Notes under the pieces: generated by a model
What the model was told of the DNA's origin: nothing
Databases searched by the model: none
The model's input: the letters and a program-made list of their open reading frames with translations, nothing else
NCBI GenBank assembly: GCA_900637675.1
Contig: LR134389.1
Span: 248,001-312,000, forward strand
Direction of reading: 5' to 3'
Length of the DNA stretch: 64,000 nt
Source: Streptococcus equi subsp. equi
Lineage (GTDB): Bacteria > Bacillota > Bacilli > Lactobacillales > Streptococcaceae
Made by a program: the position numbers and the translations under genes
In this document: one piece after another, positions 50,465 to 59,752 of the stretch
Layout of the letters: each line of letters starts with the position of its first letter
Numbering within the stretch: position 1 is the stretch's first letter

Positions 50465-52006
50465 TCAATCGAAAATGACAATGTCTTGAAAAAATCGGTT
50501 AGATAAGAGAAAAATCTGTTATAATTGTGGTTGAGAGGTATTCCTCTCACGCTTGAATTCTTCATAAGATTTTCCGATTTTATGAAGGTATTGTTTGAAA
50601 GATGCAAGTTTCCACGGATGGGATTGTGGTGGAATATACTTGCGTCTTTCTTTTTTAGTTTTAGGCACCATTTCGAATTCTTTGGAGTGCTTCTCGTGTT
50701 TTGGTAACTTTCTAGTGGCATAAATATTGTCTGCGATATTAAGGTAGATGTCTCCATCGAATGCCTCAATCACAAGTGCCTTTGTCTTACGCGTAAAATA
50801 GATTTTTTTATCCCCTTCGACGGGCAAGTAGAAGTTGTTTTGATATCGAATATGATGCCCACTATCAATTACTCTTTCAGAGATTCTCGCTAACAGTAGG
50901 TTTCGCTGGGCCGGTTTAGGTGCTTTCTCAAAAACAGACTCACTGGCCAGTCCACCAAACTGCTTGTTAAATCGTTTAATCCATCTCTTAAGATAACGAT
51001 TCGCTTGAGAGATGCTGGTAATTTGATTCCTCTGTAAATCAATTGGTAGACGCGATTGAAGGGTCTGATTAAGACGTTCTACACGCCCTTTAGCTTGAGG
51101 GATAGAAGACGTTTCAATGGCAATACCAAGCTGATGGCAAGCATATCCAAACTGTGTAAAGGTATCTTCCTCGATCTTTTTAGACTGACTGGAAGCATAA
51201 GTGAATACAGTCCTTTTATCAGTAAGGAACTGGAAAGGGATACCATGTACCTCTAGAATCTGTTCTAAGACATGATAATACCCGTTTAGCGTCTCCTGAG
51301 TATCAAAGTAAGCCCCGACAATATCACCGGAGGCATCGTCAATAGCGACATGAAGATGTGTTTCCTGTTGTCCAAACCAAGGGAATTGACTGGCCTCCAT
51401 TTGAATGAGTTCCCCTTTGAATTTCTTTCTTGCTCGGCTGGGATGAGCTTTGTCAGGTTCTTCAAAGAAGTTGGAAGCAGTTGGGAGTTTGGATCCTCTT
51501 TTTTCTGCCTCCCTTTTCTTTTGTTTGGCTTCTTGTTTCAATCGTCTTTTCGTTGCTCGTTGAGTCTTTGGAGATAGAAACCCTGCTTGGTAGAGTAGTT
51601 TTCTAACAGTTGTATCTGAATAGGCGATGTTTTCTTCTTCCGCTAGTAGTTCGCAGAAATGAACAACATTTGGTCTTAAATCACCGTAACTTTGATATTT
51701 CTCGATAATCCTTCTCTTTGTTTCTAAAGACATGGCATGAGTTGGTCTTTTTGATCTATTACCATGAACGAAAGCTGACTTTCCTTTCTCTCGATAGGCT
51801 AGTATCAATCGGTTCACCTGCCTCTTGCTTAACCCTAATTCTACACAAGCCCTGTTTTTCTGTTTTTTACCCTCACAAACAGCTTTGATGACTAGGTATT
51901 TCTTTGACTCTATCATAGTTAGTTCTATTTTCCTCATCTTTCTAGTTTAACAGACGGGACATTTTCACATTCGACCTAGCTAAGACATTATCACTTTCGA
52001 ATGATA
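50465..52006 (-). mobile_element. IS1202-like insertion sequence (ISNCY group)
   Basis: A 1542-bp element with imperfect inverted ends (left TGTCAATCGAAAATGA, right reverse complement TATCATTCGAAAGTGA, both continuing to AATGTCTT). It is flanked by perfect 27-bp direct repeats at 50438-50464 and 52007-52033. A 27-bp target duplication is the recognised mark of IS1202. The right repeat ends directly before the -35 of rpmH. Confidence 0.93.
50519..51937 (-). CDS. IS1202-type transposase
   Basis: A 472-residue DDE transposase. The N-terminal HTH regions (about 20-110, LGLSKRQVNRLILAYREKG) are followed by a catalytic core with AIDDASGDIVGAYFD and KGRVERLNQTLQ, and a basic C-terminal region. The open reading frame is complete, so the element may be active. 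Confidence 0.88.
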   Translation of the reverse strand: MRKIELTMIESKKYLVIKAVCEGKKQKNRACVELGLSKRQVNRLILAYREKGKSAFVHGNRSKRPTHAMSLETKRRIIEKYQSYGDLRPNVVHFCELLAEEENIAYSDTTVRKLLYQAGFLSPKTQRATKRRLKQEAKQKKREAEKRGSKLPTASNFFEEPDKAHPSRARKKFKGELIQMEASQFPWFGQQETHLHVAIDDASGDIVGAYFDTQETLNGYYHVLEQILEVHGIPFQFLTDKRTVFTYASSQSKKIEEDTFTQFGYACHQLGIAIETSSIPQAKGRVERLNQTLQSRLPIDLQRNQITSISQANRYLKRWIKRFNKQFGGLASESVFEKAPKPAQRNLLLARISERVIDSGHHIRYQNNFYLPVEGDKKIYFTRKTKALVIEAFDGDIYLNIADNIYATRKLPKHEKHSKEFEMVPKTKKERRKYIPPQSHPWKLASFKQYLHKIGKSYEEFKRERNTSQPQL

Positions 52007-52033
52007 ACAAGGGCTGAAAAAGGAAAATAGAGC

Positions 52034-52062
52034 TTGACAGGGGAGTTTGATTATTATAGAAT
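52034..52062 (+). promoter_or_regulatory. rpmH promoter at the IS junction
   Basis: TTGACA (52034-52039), 17-bp spacer, TAGAAT (52057-52062). The -35 begins on the first base after the IS target duplication, so the core promoter is intact but all native upstream sequence beyond 27 bp is displaced. Confidence 0.65.
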
Positions 52063-52138
52063 AATAGGGTATGTTTAGTAACTGATATCACAAATAGCCG
52101 GCTAAACGAATACGAAAATCTATGAGGAGGTATTCACT

Positions 52139-52273
52139 GTGAAACGTACTTATCAACCAAGTAAGATCCGTCGTCAGCGCAAGCATGGCTTCCGTCACCG
52201 TATGTCAACTAAAAACGGCCGTCGTGTGCTTGCTAGCCGTCGTCGCAAAGGACGCAAAGTATTGTCAGCATAA
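52139..52273 (+). CDS. rpmH: Ribosomal protein L34
   Basis: A 44-residue highly basic protein ([20 protein letters not shown]...[12 protein letters not shown]), complete, starting at GTG after GAGGAGG. It is part of the 50S subunit. It is separated from rnpA-yidC-jag by about 11 kb of accessory DNA. A terminator (CAGGAG/CTCTTG with TTTTTT, about 52298-52328) follows. Confidence 0.96.
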
Positions 52274-52297
52274 TTGCAGAATACATCAATTAAACAA

Positions 52298-52328
52298 ATC
52301 AGGAGTGCTCGAGGCTCTTGGTTTTTTA
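52298..52328 (+). terminator. Terminator of rpmH
   Basis: CAGGAG pairs with CTCTTG (one G-U pair) around a nine-base loop, followed by GTTTTTT. Confidence 0.6.
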
Positions 52329-52418
52329 ATTGTTCAAAAGTGCTAAGAGCAGCTTGATGAGTGCTTATAAAGCAGGAGATAGGAGCCAAAAAGAGGCTGC
52401 TTTTTTAATTGCTCTTCC

Positions 52419-52515
52419 TGAATACGTTTTCAAAAATAACGGAAATAGGGCTAAAAATGAAAGTAGTTTCTAAAACCAGAGGAAGTATTGAAAACGCTTT
52501 AATATCTGCTACAAT
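52419..52515 (+). promoter_or_regulatory. nan operon promoter with two cre-like sites
   Basis: The promoter is TTGAAA 52488-52493, 16-bp spacer, TACAAT 52510-52515. Catabolite-response-like elements TGAATACGTTTTCA (52419-52432) and TGAAAACGCTTTAA (52489-52502) each differ from the CcpA consensus at one position. The second overlaps the -35, so repression by CcpA on preferred sugars is expected. Confidence 0.6.
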
Positions 52516-53252
52516 AAAGATGTGAACGTTCTCTAAAATTAATAAAAGGAGTAGAAAGCATGCTTGAAAAACCAAGCAAGGCAGAGCTACTGGCAGCTCT
52601 GAAGGACGGGCTGATCGTTTCCTGTCAAGCTCTGCCGGGCGAGCCTCTCTATTCAGAGGCAGGAGGTATCATGCCTCTGATGGTAAAGGCAGCAGAGGAA
52701 GCAGGAGCAGTAGGGATACGAGCCAATGGTGTTCGAGATATTAAGGAAATCCAAGCGGTGACGGATCTGCCAATCATAGGGATCATCAAAAAGGAGTATC
52801 CTCCGCAAGCGCCCTTTATCACGCCAACCATGGCAGAGGTAGATGCCTTAGCGGCCTTAGGTGTAGCGGTGATAGCCTTGGATTGTACGCAAAGGGAGCG
52901 TCATGATGGCTTAGCGATAGTGGATTTTATTCGAGCGATAAGGGAGAAGTACCCAGAGCAGCTGTTTATGGCAGACATCAGTACGCTTGAATAGGGTCTA
53001 GCAGCCTATGAGGCTGGTATAGATTTTGTAGGGACGACCTTATCAGGGTATACGCCCTATAGTCGTCAGGGGACAGGTCCGGATATGGAGCTGATAAGTG
53101 CCTTGTGTGATGCAGGGGTATCAGTGATAGCTGAGGGCAAGATTCATAGTCCAGAGGAGGCCAGGGCTGTTCAGGCCTTGGGAGTAGCTGGTATTGTGGT
53201 TGGTGGTGCTATTACCAGACCAAAGGAAATTGCAGAGCGCTTTGTGGCGGCT
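52498..53252 (+). repeat. Direct repeat copy 2 (promoter and nanE2)
   Basis: The partner of 47359-48113 in the same orientation. The pair encloses the PTS genes, the IS1202-like element and rpmH. Confidence 0.85.
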
Positions 53253-53285
53253 TTGACATCGTCATTGTCTATAAAAAATAATTAA
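52560..53285 (+). pseudogene. nanE2: NanE second copy, nonsense mutation
   Basis: Nearly identical to the 47421 gene, but GAG is TAG at 52992-52994 after ADISTLE. The frame is otherwise open to 53285 and ends with its own C-terminus ([10 protein letters not shown]). Because the change is a single substitution and not a run-length change, it is probably genuine. It is the first gene of the nan operon, so loss is covered only by copy 1. Confidence 0.9.
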
Positions 53286-53303
53286 TATAAAGGAGAATTT
53301 ACA

Positions 53304-54616
53304 ATGAAAATGAAGAAATTAGCTTCATTTGTGATGCTTGGAGCATCTGTTTTAGGGTTAGCAGCCTGTGGCAGTAGCAGCAAGGAGGCTGACAAATCAG
53401 ATTCAGCTGCTAAGACAGAGATCACCTGGTGGGCCTTTCCAACCTTCACTCAAGAAAAGGCTGATGATAGCGTAGGAACCTACGAAAAGAAAATTATTGC
53501 AGCCTTTGAAAAGGCCAATCCAGATATTAAGGTCAAGCTAGAAACCATTGATTTCACCTCTGGTCCAGAAAAAATCACTACTGCGATTGAGGCAGGTACA
53601 GCACCAGATGTGCTCTTTGATGCTCCAGGTCGTATCATTGAGTATGGTAAAAACGGTAAATTAGCTGACTTAAATGACCTGTTTACTGATGAGTTTATCA
53701 AGGACGTCAACAACGATAACATTATCCAAGCCTCTAAAGCAGGAGATACAGCTTATATGTATCCTATCAGCTCAGCGCCGTTTTATATGGCCTTAAATAA
53801 AAAATGCTCAAGGACGCTGGTGTTCTTGACCTTGTCAAAGAGGGCTGGACAACCGATGATTTTGAAAAGGTCTTAAAAGCCTTAAAGGATAAGGGCTACA
53901 ATCCTGGGTCATTCTTTGCCAATGGTCAGGGTGGTGACCAAGGTCCTCGTGCCTTCTTTGCCAACCTCTATAGCAGCCGCATCACAAATGACGATGTGAC
54001 TAAGTACACCACTGATGATGCTAATTCTGTCAAGAGCATGGAGAAAATCGCAAGCTGGATTAAGGATGGCCTTCTAATGAATGGCTCTCAATATGATGGC
54101 TCAGCTGATATTCAAAACTTTGCTAATGGTCAAACCTCATTTACAATCCTATGGTCACCAGCGCAAGCAGGAACACAGGCTAAGCTGTTGGAAGCAAGTA
54201 AGGTTGATTATGTTGAGGTTCCATTCCCATCAGAGGACGGCAAGCCTGAATTAGAATACCTAGTGAACGGCTTTGCAGTGTTCAACAACAAGGACGACAA
54301 AAAGATTGAAGCTTCTAAGAAATTTATCCAGTTTATCGCAGATGACAAAGAATGGGGTCCAAAAAATGTGGTTCGTACAGGTGCATTCCCTGTAAGAAGC
54401 TCTTATGGTAATCTCTATGATGATGAACGCATGGCAATGGTTTCTAAGTGGACACAATACTATTCACCATACTACAACACTATTGATGGCTTTGCTGAGA
54501 TGAGAACACTATGGTTCCCAATGGTTCAGGCAGTATCAAATGGAGATGAAAAGCCTGCAGCAGCCCTCAAAGCATTCACTGAAAAAGCAAATAAAACCAT
54601 CGAAAAAGCACAATAG
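53304..54616 (+). pseudogene. Sialic acid ABC transporter substrate-binding lipoprotein, frameshifted
   Basis: Two frames (53304-53876 and 53804-54616) make a 437-residue family-1 extracellular solute-binding protein if one A is added to the run 53799-53804 ([17 protein letters not shown]). Lipobox LGLAACG is at about 15-22. Context with nanA, nanK and nanE points to sialic acid or a sialylated sugar as substrate. If real, the frameshift removes more than half of the protein. Confidence 0.87.
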
Positions 54617-54630
54617 TGTGAGATAAAAGT

Positions 54631-54675
54631 GGCTCCTTTTCAATGCACATGTCCAATGGTCACTGGTAAGGAGCC
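54631..54675 (+). terminator. Attenuator-like hairpin inside the nan operon
   Basis: GGCTCCTT (54631-54638) pairs with AAGGAGCC (54668-54675), followed by TTTCCTTTT. Between a binding protein and its permeases such a hairpin usually lowers downstream expression or protects the upstream mRNA. Confidence 0.5.
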
Positions 54676-54716
54676 TTTCCTTTTAGGAAGATTAATAGAA
54701 AAAGAGGTATCTTTGA

Positions 54717-55604
54717 GTGAACGTCAATAAGTTAAAAATGAGAGAGACACTCGTTTCATATGCTTTTTTGGCCCCGGTCTTGGTTTTCTTTGTGGTATTT
54801 GTTTTAGTACCAATGATTATGGGCTTTGTTACTAGCTTTTTTAATTATACGATGACAGACTTTACCTTTGTCGGGCTTGATAACTATGTGAGAATGTTTC
54901 AGGATCCTGTGTTTATAAAGTCTTTGATTAATACCCTTATTATTGTAGTTGGTTCAGTACCAATTGTTGTTTTCTTTTCATTATTTGTAGCGACAAAAAC
55001 CTACAATAAGCATGTGATTTCACGTTCGTTTTACCGGGCGGTTTTCTTCCTGCCAGTTGTGACAGGTAGTGTTGCGGTAACAGTTGTTTGGAAATGGATC
55101 TATGATCCTATGTCAGGTATTTTGAACTATGTGCTAAAGTATGGGCATGTTATTGAGCAAAATATTAGCTGGCTTGGGGACAAGCATTGGGCCTTGCTGG
55201 CTATTATTGTGATTTTATTAACAACCTCTGTTGGGCAGCCTATTATTCTTTATATTGCTGCGATGGGAAATATTGACAATTCCTTAGTGGAGGCAGCTCG
55301 TGTTGACGGTGCGACTGAATTGCAGGTCTTTTGGAAAATAAAATGGCCAAGTCTATTGCCAACCACTCTCTATATCACGGTCATCACAACGATCAATTCT
55401 TTCCAATGCTTTGCCTTGATTCAGCTGTTGACCTCTGGTGGTCCAAACTATTCAACCAGCACCCTGATGTACTATCTTTACGAAAAAGCCTTCAAGCTAT
55501 CGGAATACGGCTATGCTAACACGATGGGGGTTTTCTTGGCTATCTTGATTTCACTGATCAGCTTTGCCCAATTCAAATTCTTGGGTAATGATGTGGAATA
55601 TTAA
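54717..55604 (+). CDS. Sialic acid ABC transporter permease 1
   Basis: A 295-residue permease of the sugar ABC (MalF-like) family with six membrane segments. The ATPase-contact EAA loop is VEAARVDGATELQVFWKIKWP. It starts at GTG 54717 after AAAGAGG. The second permease follows after 12 nt. No ATPase gene is nearby; such systems often share a distant MsmK-type ATPase. Confidence 0.88.
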   Translation: MNVNKLKMRETLVSYAFLAPVLVFFVVFVLVPMIMGFVTSFFNYTMTDFTFVGLDNYVRMFQDPVFIKSLINTLIIVVGSVPIVVFFSLFVATKTYNKHVISRSFYRAVFFLPVVTGSVAVTVVWKWIYDPMSGILNYVLKYGHVIEQNISWLGDKHWALLAIIVILLTTSVGQPIILYIAAMGNIDNSLVEAARVDGATELQVFWKIKWPSLLPTTLYITVITTINSFQCFALIQLLTSGGPNYSTSTLMYYLYEKAFKLSEYGYANTMGVFLAILISLISFAQFKFLGNDVEY

Positions 55605-55616
55605 AAGGAGCTTGAC

Positions 55617-56447
55617 ATGAGGAAAAAGAAATTAACAGCATCAGATATCCTAACAACAGCCATTCTATGTTTATTAACAATATTATTTATTTTCCCCTTT
55701 TATTGGATCATGACAGGAGCCTTTAAATCCCAGCCGGATACTATTGTTGTCCCACCACAATGGTGGCCAAAGGCACCTACTGTTGAAAATTTTAAGGCCT
55801 TGATTATTCAAAATCCGGCTCTTAAATGGCTCTGGAACAGTATCTATATTTCTGTTGCCACCATGCTTTTGGTTTGTGGCACCTCTTCCTTGGCAGGCTA
55901 TGCTTTAGCAAAAAAACGGTTTTATGGGCAACGTTTGTTGTTTTCAATCTTTATTGCTGCTATGGCTCTGCCTAAGCAGGTCGTCTTGGTGCCATTGGTT
56001 CGTATTGTGAATTTTATGGGCATCCACGATACGCTAGCAGCAGTTATTTTGCCTTTGGTGGGCTGGCCTTTTGGGGTATTCCTGATGAAGCAATTTTCAG
56101 AAAACATACCAACAGAGCTGCTGGAGTCTGCCAAAATTGATGGCTGTGGTGAGATTAGAACCTTCTTTAACGTTGCTTTTCCAATCATTAAGCCAGGTTT
56201 TGCTGCCTTAGCGATCTTTACCTTTATTAATACCTGGAATGACTACTTTATGCAGCTAGTAATGCTAACATCAAGAGATCATTTGACAATATCCTTGGGG
56301 GTAGCCACTATGCAGGCTGAGATGGCAACAAACTATGGTTTGATCATGGCTGGTGCAGCTCTTGCCGCAGTTCCGATTGTTACAGTCTTTCTTGTGTTCC
56401 AAAAATCCTTTACCCAAGGTATCACCATGGGAGCTGTCAAAGGTTAG
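55617..56447 (+). CDS. Sialic acid ABC transporter permease 2
   Basis: A 276-residue MalG-like permease with six membrane segments and the EAA loop ELLESAKIDGCGEIRTFFNVAFP. It pairs with permease 1 to form the membrane channel. An AAAGGAG site precedes the ATG. Confidence 0.88.
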   Translation: MRKKKLTASDILTTAILCLLTILFIFPFYWIMTGAFKSQPDTIVVPPQWWPKAPTVENFKALIIQNPALKWLWNSIYISVATMLLVCGTSSLAGYALAKKRFYGQRLLFSIFIAAMALPKQVVLVPLVRIVNFMGIHDTLAAVILPLVGWPFGVFLMKQFSENIPTELLESAKIDGCGEIRTFFNVAFPIIKPGFAALAIFTFINTWNDYFMQLVMLTSRDHLTISLGVATMQAEMATNYGLIMAGAALAAVPIVTVFLVFQKSFTQGITMGAVKG

Positions 56448-56462
56448 AAAGGTCAGGAGATT

Positions 56463-56918
56463 ATGCTCTATGATGTCTTGGAAAACATTCGTCGCTACAA
56501 GGGTATCCATCGGCATTTAGATGTGGCCATTGACTTTTTATTGACAAGAGATTTAAGGTCACTCACAGATGGCAAGCATGTGATTTTAGAGGATAAGGTG
56601 GTTCTCTTTATTCAGCATAATTGTCTCAATAAAGAGGATAATGCCTTGTTTGAATACCATAAGCGCTATGCCGATTTGCATCTACTAGTCGAGGGGAATG
56701 AGCGAGTACGCTATGGCTTAGGCTACAAGCAGGAGGCTGTTAGCTTTGATGAGGCATCAGACATCGGCTTTGTGACCTGCGAGAGGACTTATGACTTGGA
56801 CTTGGGAAATGATTGTTTTTGCTATTTCTTTCCCAATGAAGCTCATCAGCCTAATGGCTTTAACGACGATGGTGATGCGGTCACAAAATGCTTGATTAAG
56901 GTGTTGATGGAAGATTAA
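56463..56918 (+). CDS. YhcH/NanQ-like beta-galactosidase-subunit family protein
   Basis: A 151-residue cupin-like protein of the YhcH/YjgK/YiaL (EbgC) family, with typical FNDDGDAVTKCLIKV at the C-terminus and HLLVEGNERVRY in the middle. In E. coli nan clusters the equivalent (NanQ) is reported to speed sialic acid anomerisation. Here the role is inferred from position. Confidence 0.8.
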   Translation: MLYDVLENIRRYKGIHRHLDVAIDFLLTRDLRSLTDGKHVILEDKVVLFIQHNCLNKEDNALFEYHKRYADLHLLVEGNERVRYGLGYKQEAVSFDEASDIGFVTCERTYDLDLGNDCFCYFFPNEAHQPNGFNDDGDAVTKCLIKVLMED

Positions 56919-56942
56919 CTAGAAAGGATAGGGAGTAATGAT

Positions 56943-57591
56943 ATGAGCAGCAAAAAAAGAAAGCTAATGCAGTCCATTTTTAGCTTGGATAGCAAATGGC
57001 TGAGGGCTAGTGCTACTATCTTTGACCTTATCGTGCTCAATTTGCTTTTTGTGCTGTCTTGCTTGCCTGTGGTAACGATTGGCATTGCCAAAATGGCCTT
57101 GTATGCTAGTCTGCGAGATTACCGGCAAGGGGATATCGGCTCTGTTGTAGGCGTCTACGGCTCTTATCTACGGCGGTTTGCCAAGAGAGGCCTTCAATTA
57201 GGGATCCTAGAAGTGCTCTTGACGAGCTTTATCTTGGTTGACCTTTATCTCATTCAGGCTCAGGTGTCGCTTTTCTTTCAACTATTTAAGATTAGCTGTA
57301 TAGCGATATTATTTGTGGCTATTATGGTCTTTTGTATGCTTATCCTTTAGCTATGCGATATGATTTGCCTCTTATGTCATTATTTCAGCGAAGCTTTATC
57401 TTGCTTAGTCTTTTCTTCCCCTTTAGCTTTGCTTTTTTAGCTGTTATGCTGCTAGTGGTCTTTTGCTGCAGCTATCTCCGCTAAGTCTATTAGGAGGGCT
57501 GTCGCTTTTAGCCATTATTGGCATTAGCAGCCTAACCTATCCTTATGTCGTCATTATGGAAAACCTTCTTCAAAAGGTACAACTTTATTAA
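56943..57591 (+). pseudogene. YesL/DUF624 membrane protein, two frameshifts
   Basis: A membrane protein of about 216 residues is restored by adding a T to the run 57330-57333 and a C at 57478-57479. These give FLYAYPLAMRYDLPLM and then YLPLSLLGGLSLLAI. Without them translation stops at 57350. The family often accompanies sugar ABC transporters; function unknown. Two separate one-base losses in one small gene are notable. Confidence 0.75.
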
Positions 57592-57619
57592 AAATAAGAT
57601 TTAGAAAAAGAGTGTCATT

Positions 57620-58540
57620 ATGAAAACTTTAACCAAATATCAAGGGATTATCCCTGCCTTTTATGCCTGCTACGATGCTGAGGGCAACATCAGTCCAGAG
57701 CGTGTTCGTGCTTTGACACAATATTATATTGATAAGGGTGTCCAAGGGCTTTATGTCAATGGCTCATCAGGCGAGTGCATTTACCAAAGCGTTGCAGACC
57801 GTAAGTTGGTCTTAGAGCATGTGATGGCAGTAGCCAAGGGCAAGCTAACCATTATCAATCACGTTGCCTGCAACAATACCAAGGACAGCATTGAGCTGGC
57901 TCAGCATGCTGAGGCCTTGGGGGTTGACGCTATTGCAGCGATTCCACCGATTTATTTCCGTTTGCCAGAGCATGCTGTGGCTGCTTACTGGAATGCAATT
58001 TCAGCTGCTGCTCCAAATACTGATTTTGTGATTTACAATATTCCTCAATTGGCTGGTATTGCCTTGACCCCAAGCCTCTATCAGGAAATGCTCAAAAATG
58101 AGCGTGTCATAGGTGTCAAAAACTCCTCCATGCCTGTTCAGGATATTCAAACATTTTGTGCTATCGGAGGTGATGATCACCTTGTCTTTAATGGACCGGA
58201 CGAGCAATTTTTAGGGGGTCGTCTCATGGGGGCCTCCGCTGGAATTGGCGGTACCTATGGAGCGATGCCAGAGCTTTTCTTACGCTTAAATCAATTGATC
58301 AAGGACAAGGACCTAGAGACTGCTAAGGCCTTGCAGTACGCTATCAATGATATTATTGGGTTATTGGTTTCTGCCCATGGCAATATGTATGGTGTTATCA
58401 AGGAAGTGCTGCGCATTAATGAGAGGCTGGATATTGGCTCTGTTCGTTCTCCTTTGCCAGAGTTAACCGAAAATGATTTGGTGATCTGTCAGCAGGCTGC
58501 AGCCTTGATTAAGCAGACCAAGGAACAATTTTGCTCTTAA
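57620..58540 (+). CDS. nanA: N-acetylneuraminate lyase
   Basis: A 306-residue TIM-barrel aldolase that splits sialic acid into ManNAc and pyruvate. The GSSGE motif (about 49-53), catalytic Tyr (VIYNIPQ, about 138) and Schiff-base Lys (GVKNSS, about 166) are present. Complete, and in operon order before nanK. It enables use of host sialic acid. Confidence 0.92.
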   Translation: MKTLTKYQGIIPAFYACYDAEGNISPERVRALTQYYIDKGVQGLYVNGSSGECIYQSVADRKLVLEHVMAVAKGKLTIINHVACNNTKDSIELAQHAEALGVDAIAAIPPIYFRLPEHAVAAYWNAISAAAPNTDFVIYNIPQLAGIALTPSLYQEMLKNERVIGVKNSSMPVQDIQTFCAIGGDDHLVFNGPDEQFLGGRLMGASAGIGGTYGAMPELFLRLNQLIKDKDLETAKALQYAINDIIGLLVSAHGNMYGVIKEVLRINERLDIGSVRSPLPELTENDLVICQQAAALIKQTKEQFCS

Positions 58541-58554
58541 AATGAGGTGATCAA

Positions 58555-59439
58555 ATGAAGCGTTATCTTGCTATTGATATTGGCGGTACAGCCATCAAAT
58601 ATGGCCTTATGACAGAGACAGCAGACATACTGGAAAAGCATGAAATCGCCACTGAGGCTCATAAGGGCGGTCCTGCTATTTTAGACAAGGTCAAGGACCT
58701 GGTTGCGACCTATCAGGAGGCTGGACTAGCTGGTGTTGCGATTTCTTCAGCTGGCATGGTGGATCCTGATAAGGGCGAAATCTTTTACGCAGGGCCACAA
58801 ATTCCGAACTACGCAGGCACGCAGTTTAAAAGGGTGATTGAAGAAACCTTTGGTATTCCCTGTGATGTTGAAAATGATGTCAATTGTGCCGGTCTAGCAG
58901 AGGCTATTTCTGGCAGTGCTAAGGATTGCCCTGTAGCCCTTTGCTTAACCATCGGTACAGGAATTGGCGGCTGCCTGCTGATTGATTCGCAGGTTTTTCA
59001 TGGCAGCAGCTACTCTGCCTGTGAGGTAGGCTATATCCATTTGCCGGACGGTGCGTTTCAGGATTTGGCCTCCACAACAGCTCTTGTTAGAGATGTTGCT
59101 AGACGTCATGGAGATGCTGTTAGCGATTGGAATGGTCGTCGTATTTTTGAAGAGGCTAAGGCAGGTAACCACCATTGTATAGCAGCCATTGACCAGTTAG
59201 TTGACTATCTAGCTCAAGGGCTTGCCAATATCTGCTATGTTGCTAATCCAAATGCTATTGTCTTAGGCGGTGGCATTATGGCTCAAAAGGACTATTTGCA
59301 GGATAAAATCCTAGCTGCCCTCAATAATTATCTGGTACCTAGCATCGCAGAAAAAACCCAGCTTCGATTTGCCAGCCATGAAAACAATGCTGGTATGATT
59401 GGGGCTTACTACCATTTCAAGCATAAGGAGCAAGTCTAA
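58555..59439 (+). CDS. nanK: N-acetylmannosamine kinase (ROK family)
   Basis: A 294-residue sugar kinase with the ATP-binding start DIGGTAIKYGL, catalytic ENDVNCAGLAE and TIGTGIGGC. The CxCGxxGC zinc motif of many ROK kinases is not present. It phosphorylates ManNAc, product of NanA, to the NanE substrate. It overlaps the next gene start. Confidence 0.85.
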   Translation: MKRYLAIDIGGTAIKYGLMTETADILEKHEIATEAHKGGPAILDKVKDLVATYQEAGLAGVAISSAGMVDPDKGEIFYAGPQIPNYAGTQFKRVIEETFGIPCDVENDVNCAGLAEAISGSAKDCPVALCLTIGTGIGGCLLIDSQVFHGSSYSACEVGYIHLPDGAFQDLASTTALVRDVARRHGDAVSDWNGRRIFEEAKAGNHHCIAAIDQLVDYLAQGLANICYVANPNAIVLGGGIMAQKDYLQDKILAALNNYLVPSIAEKTQLRFASHENNAGMIGAYYHFKHKEQV

Positions 59440-59726
59440 TGATAGAAACCATGTCACTTGAAGAGATGATGTCCTACAGGGGGCGTCACGAGGTGCCCAA
59501 GGATTTTGATCATTTTTGGGAGACCTGTATCAAGGAAAATCAAGCTGCCTCTTATCAGCTTGATCAAAAGGATTTTGGCCTTGATTTTGCTGATTGCTAT
59601 GAGTTGCGCTTCAAAGGGAGTAATGGCTCAACGATCTATGCCAAATGTGTCTTTCCAAAAGCCAAGCAGCTAGTCCCAGTTGTCTTTTATTTTCATGGCT
59701 ACCAGGGTCAGTACACAGCTAGCTAG
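59439..59726 (+). pseudogene. Acetyl xylan/sialate esterase remnant
   Basis: The first 95 residues of an AXE1-type acetylesterase (VPVVFYFHGYQGQ) and then a stop. The family is about 320 residues with the catalytic Ser, Asp and His further on, all missing. The remainder is absent from the downstream DNA, so this is a deletion. The intact enzyme probably removed O-acetyl groups from sialic acids. Confidence 0.8.
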
Positions 59727-59752
59727 GGTCATTGAGGTGCTTTTTTGTGATG

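Noticed and set aside
47359..53252. Composite transposon mobilising the PTS genes and rpmH
   Set aside because: The flanking repeats are nanE genes, not IS elements, and the single IS1202-like copy has its own target duplication.
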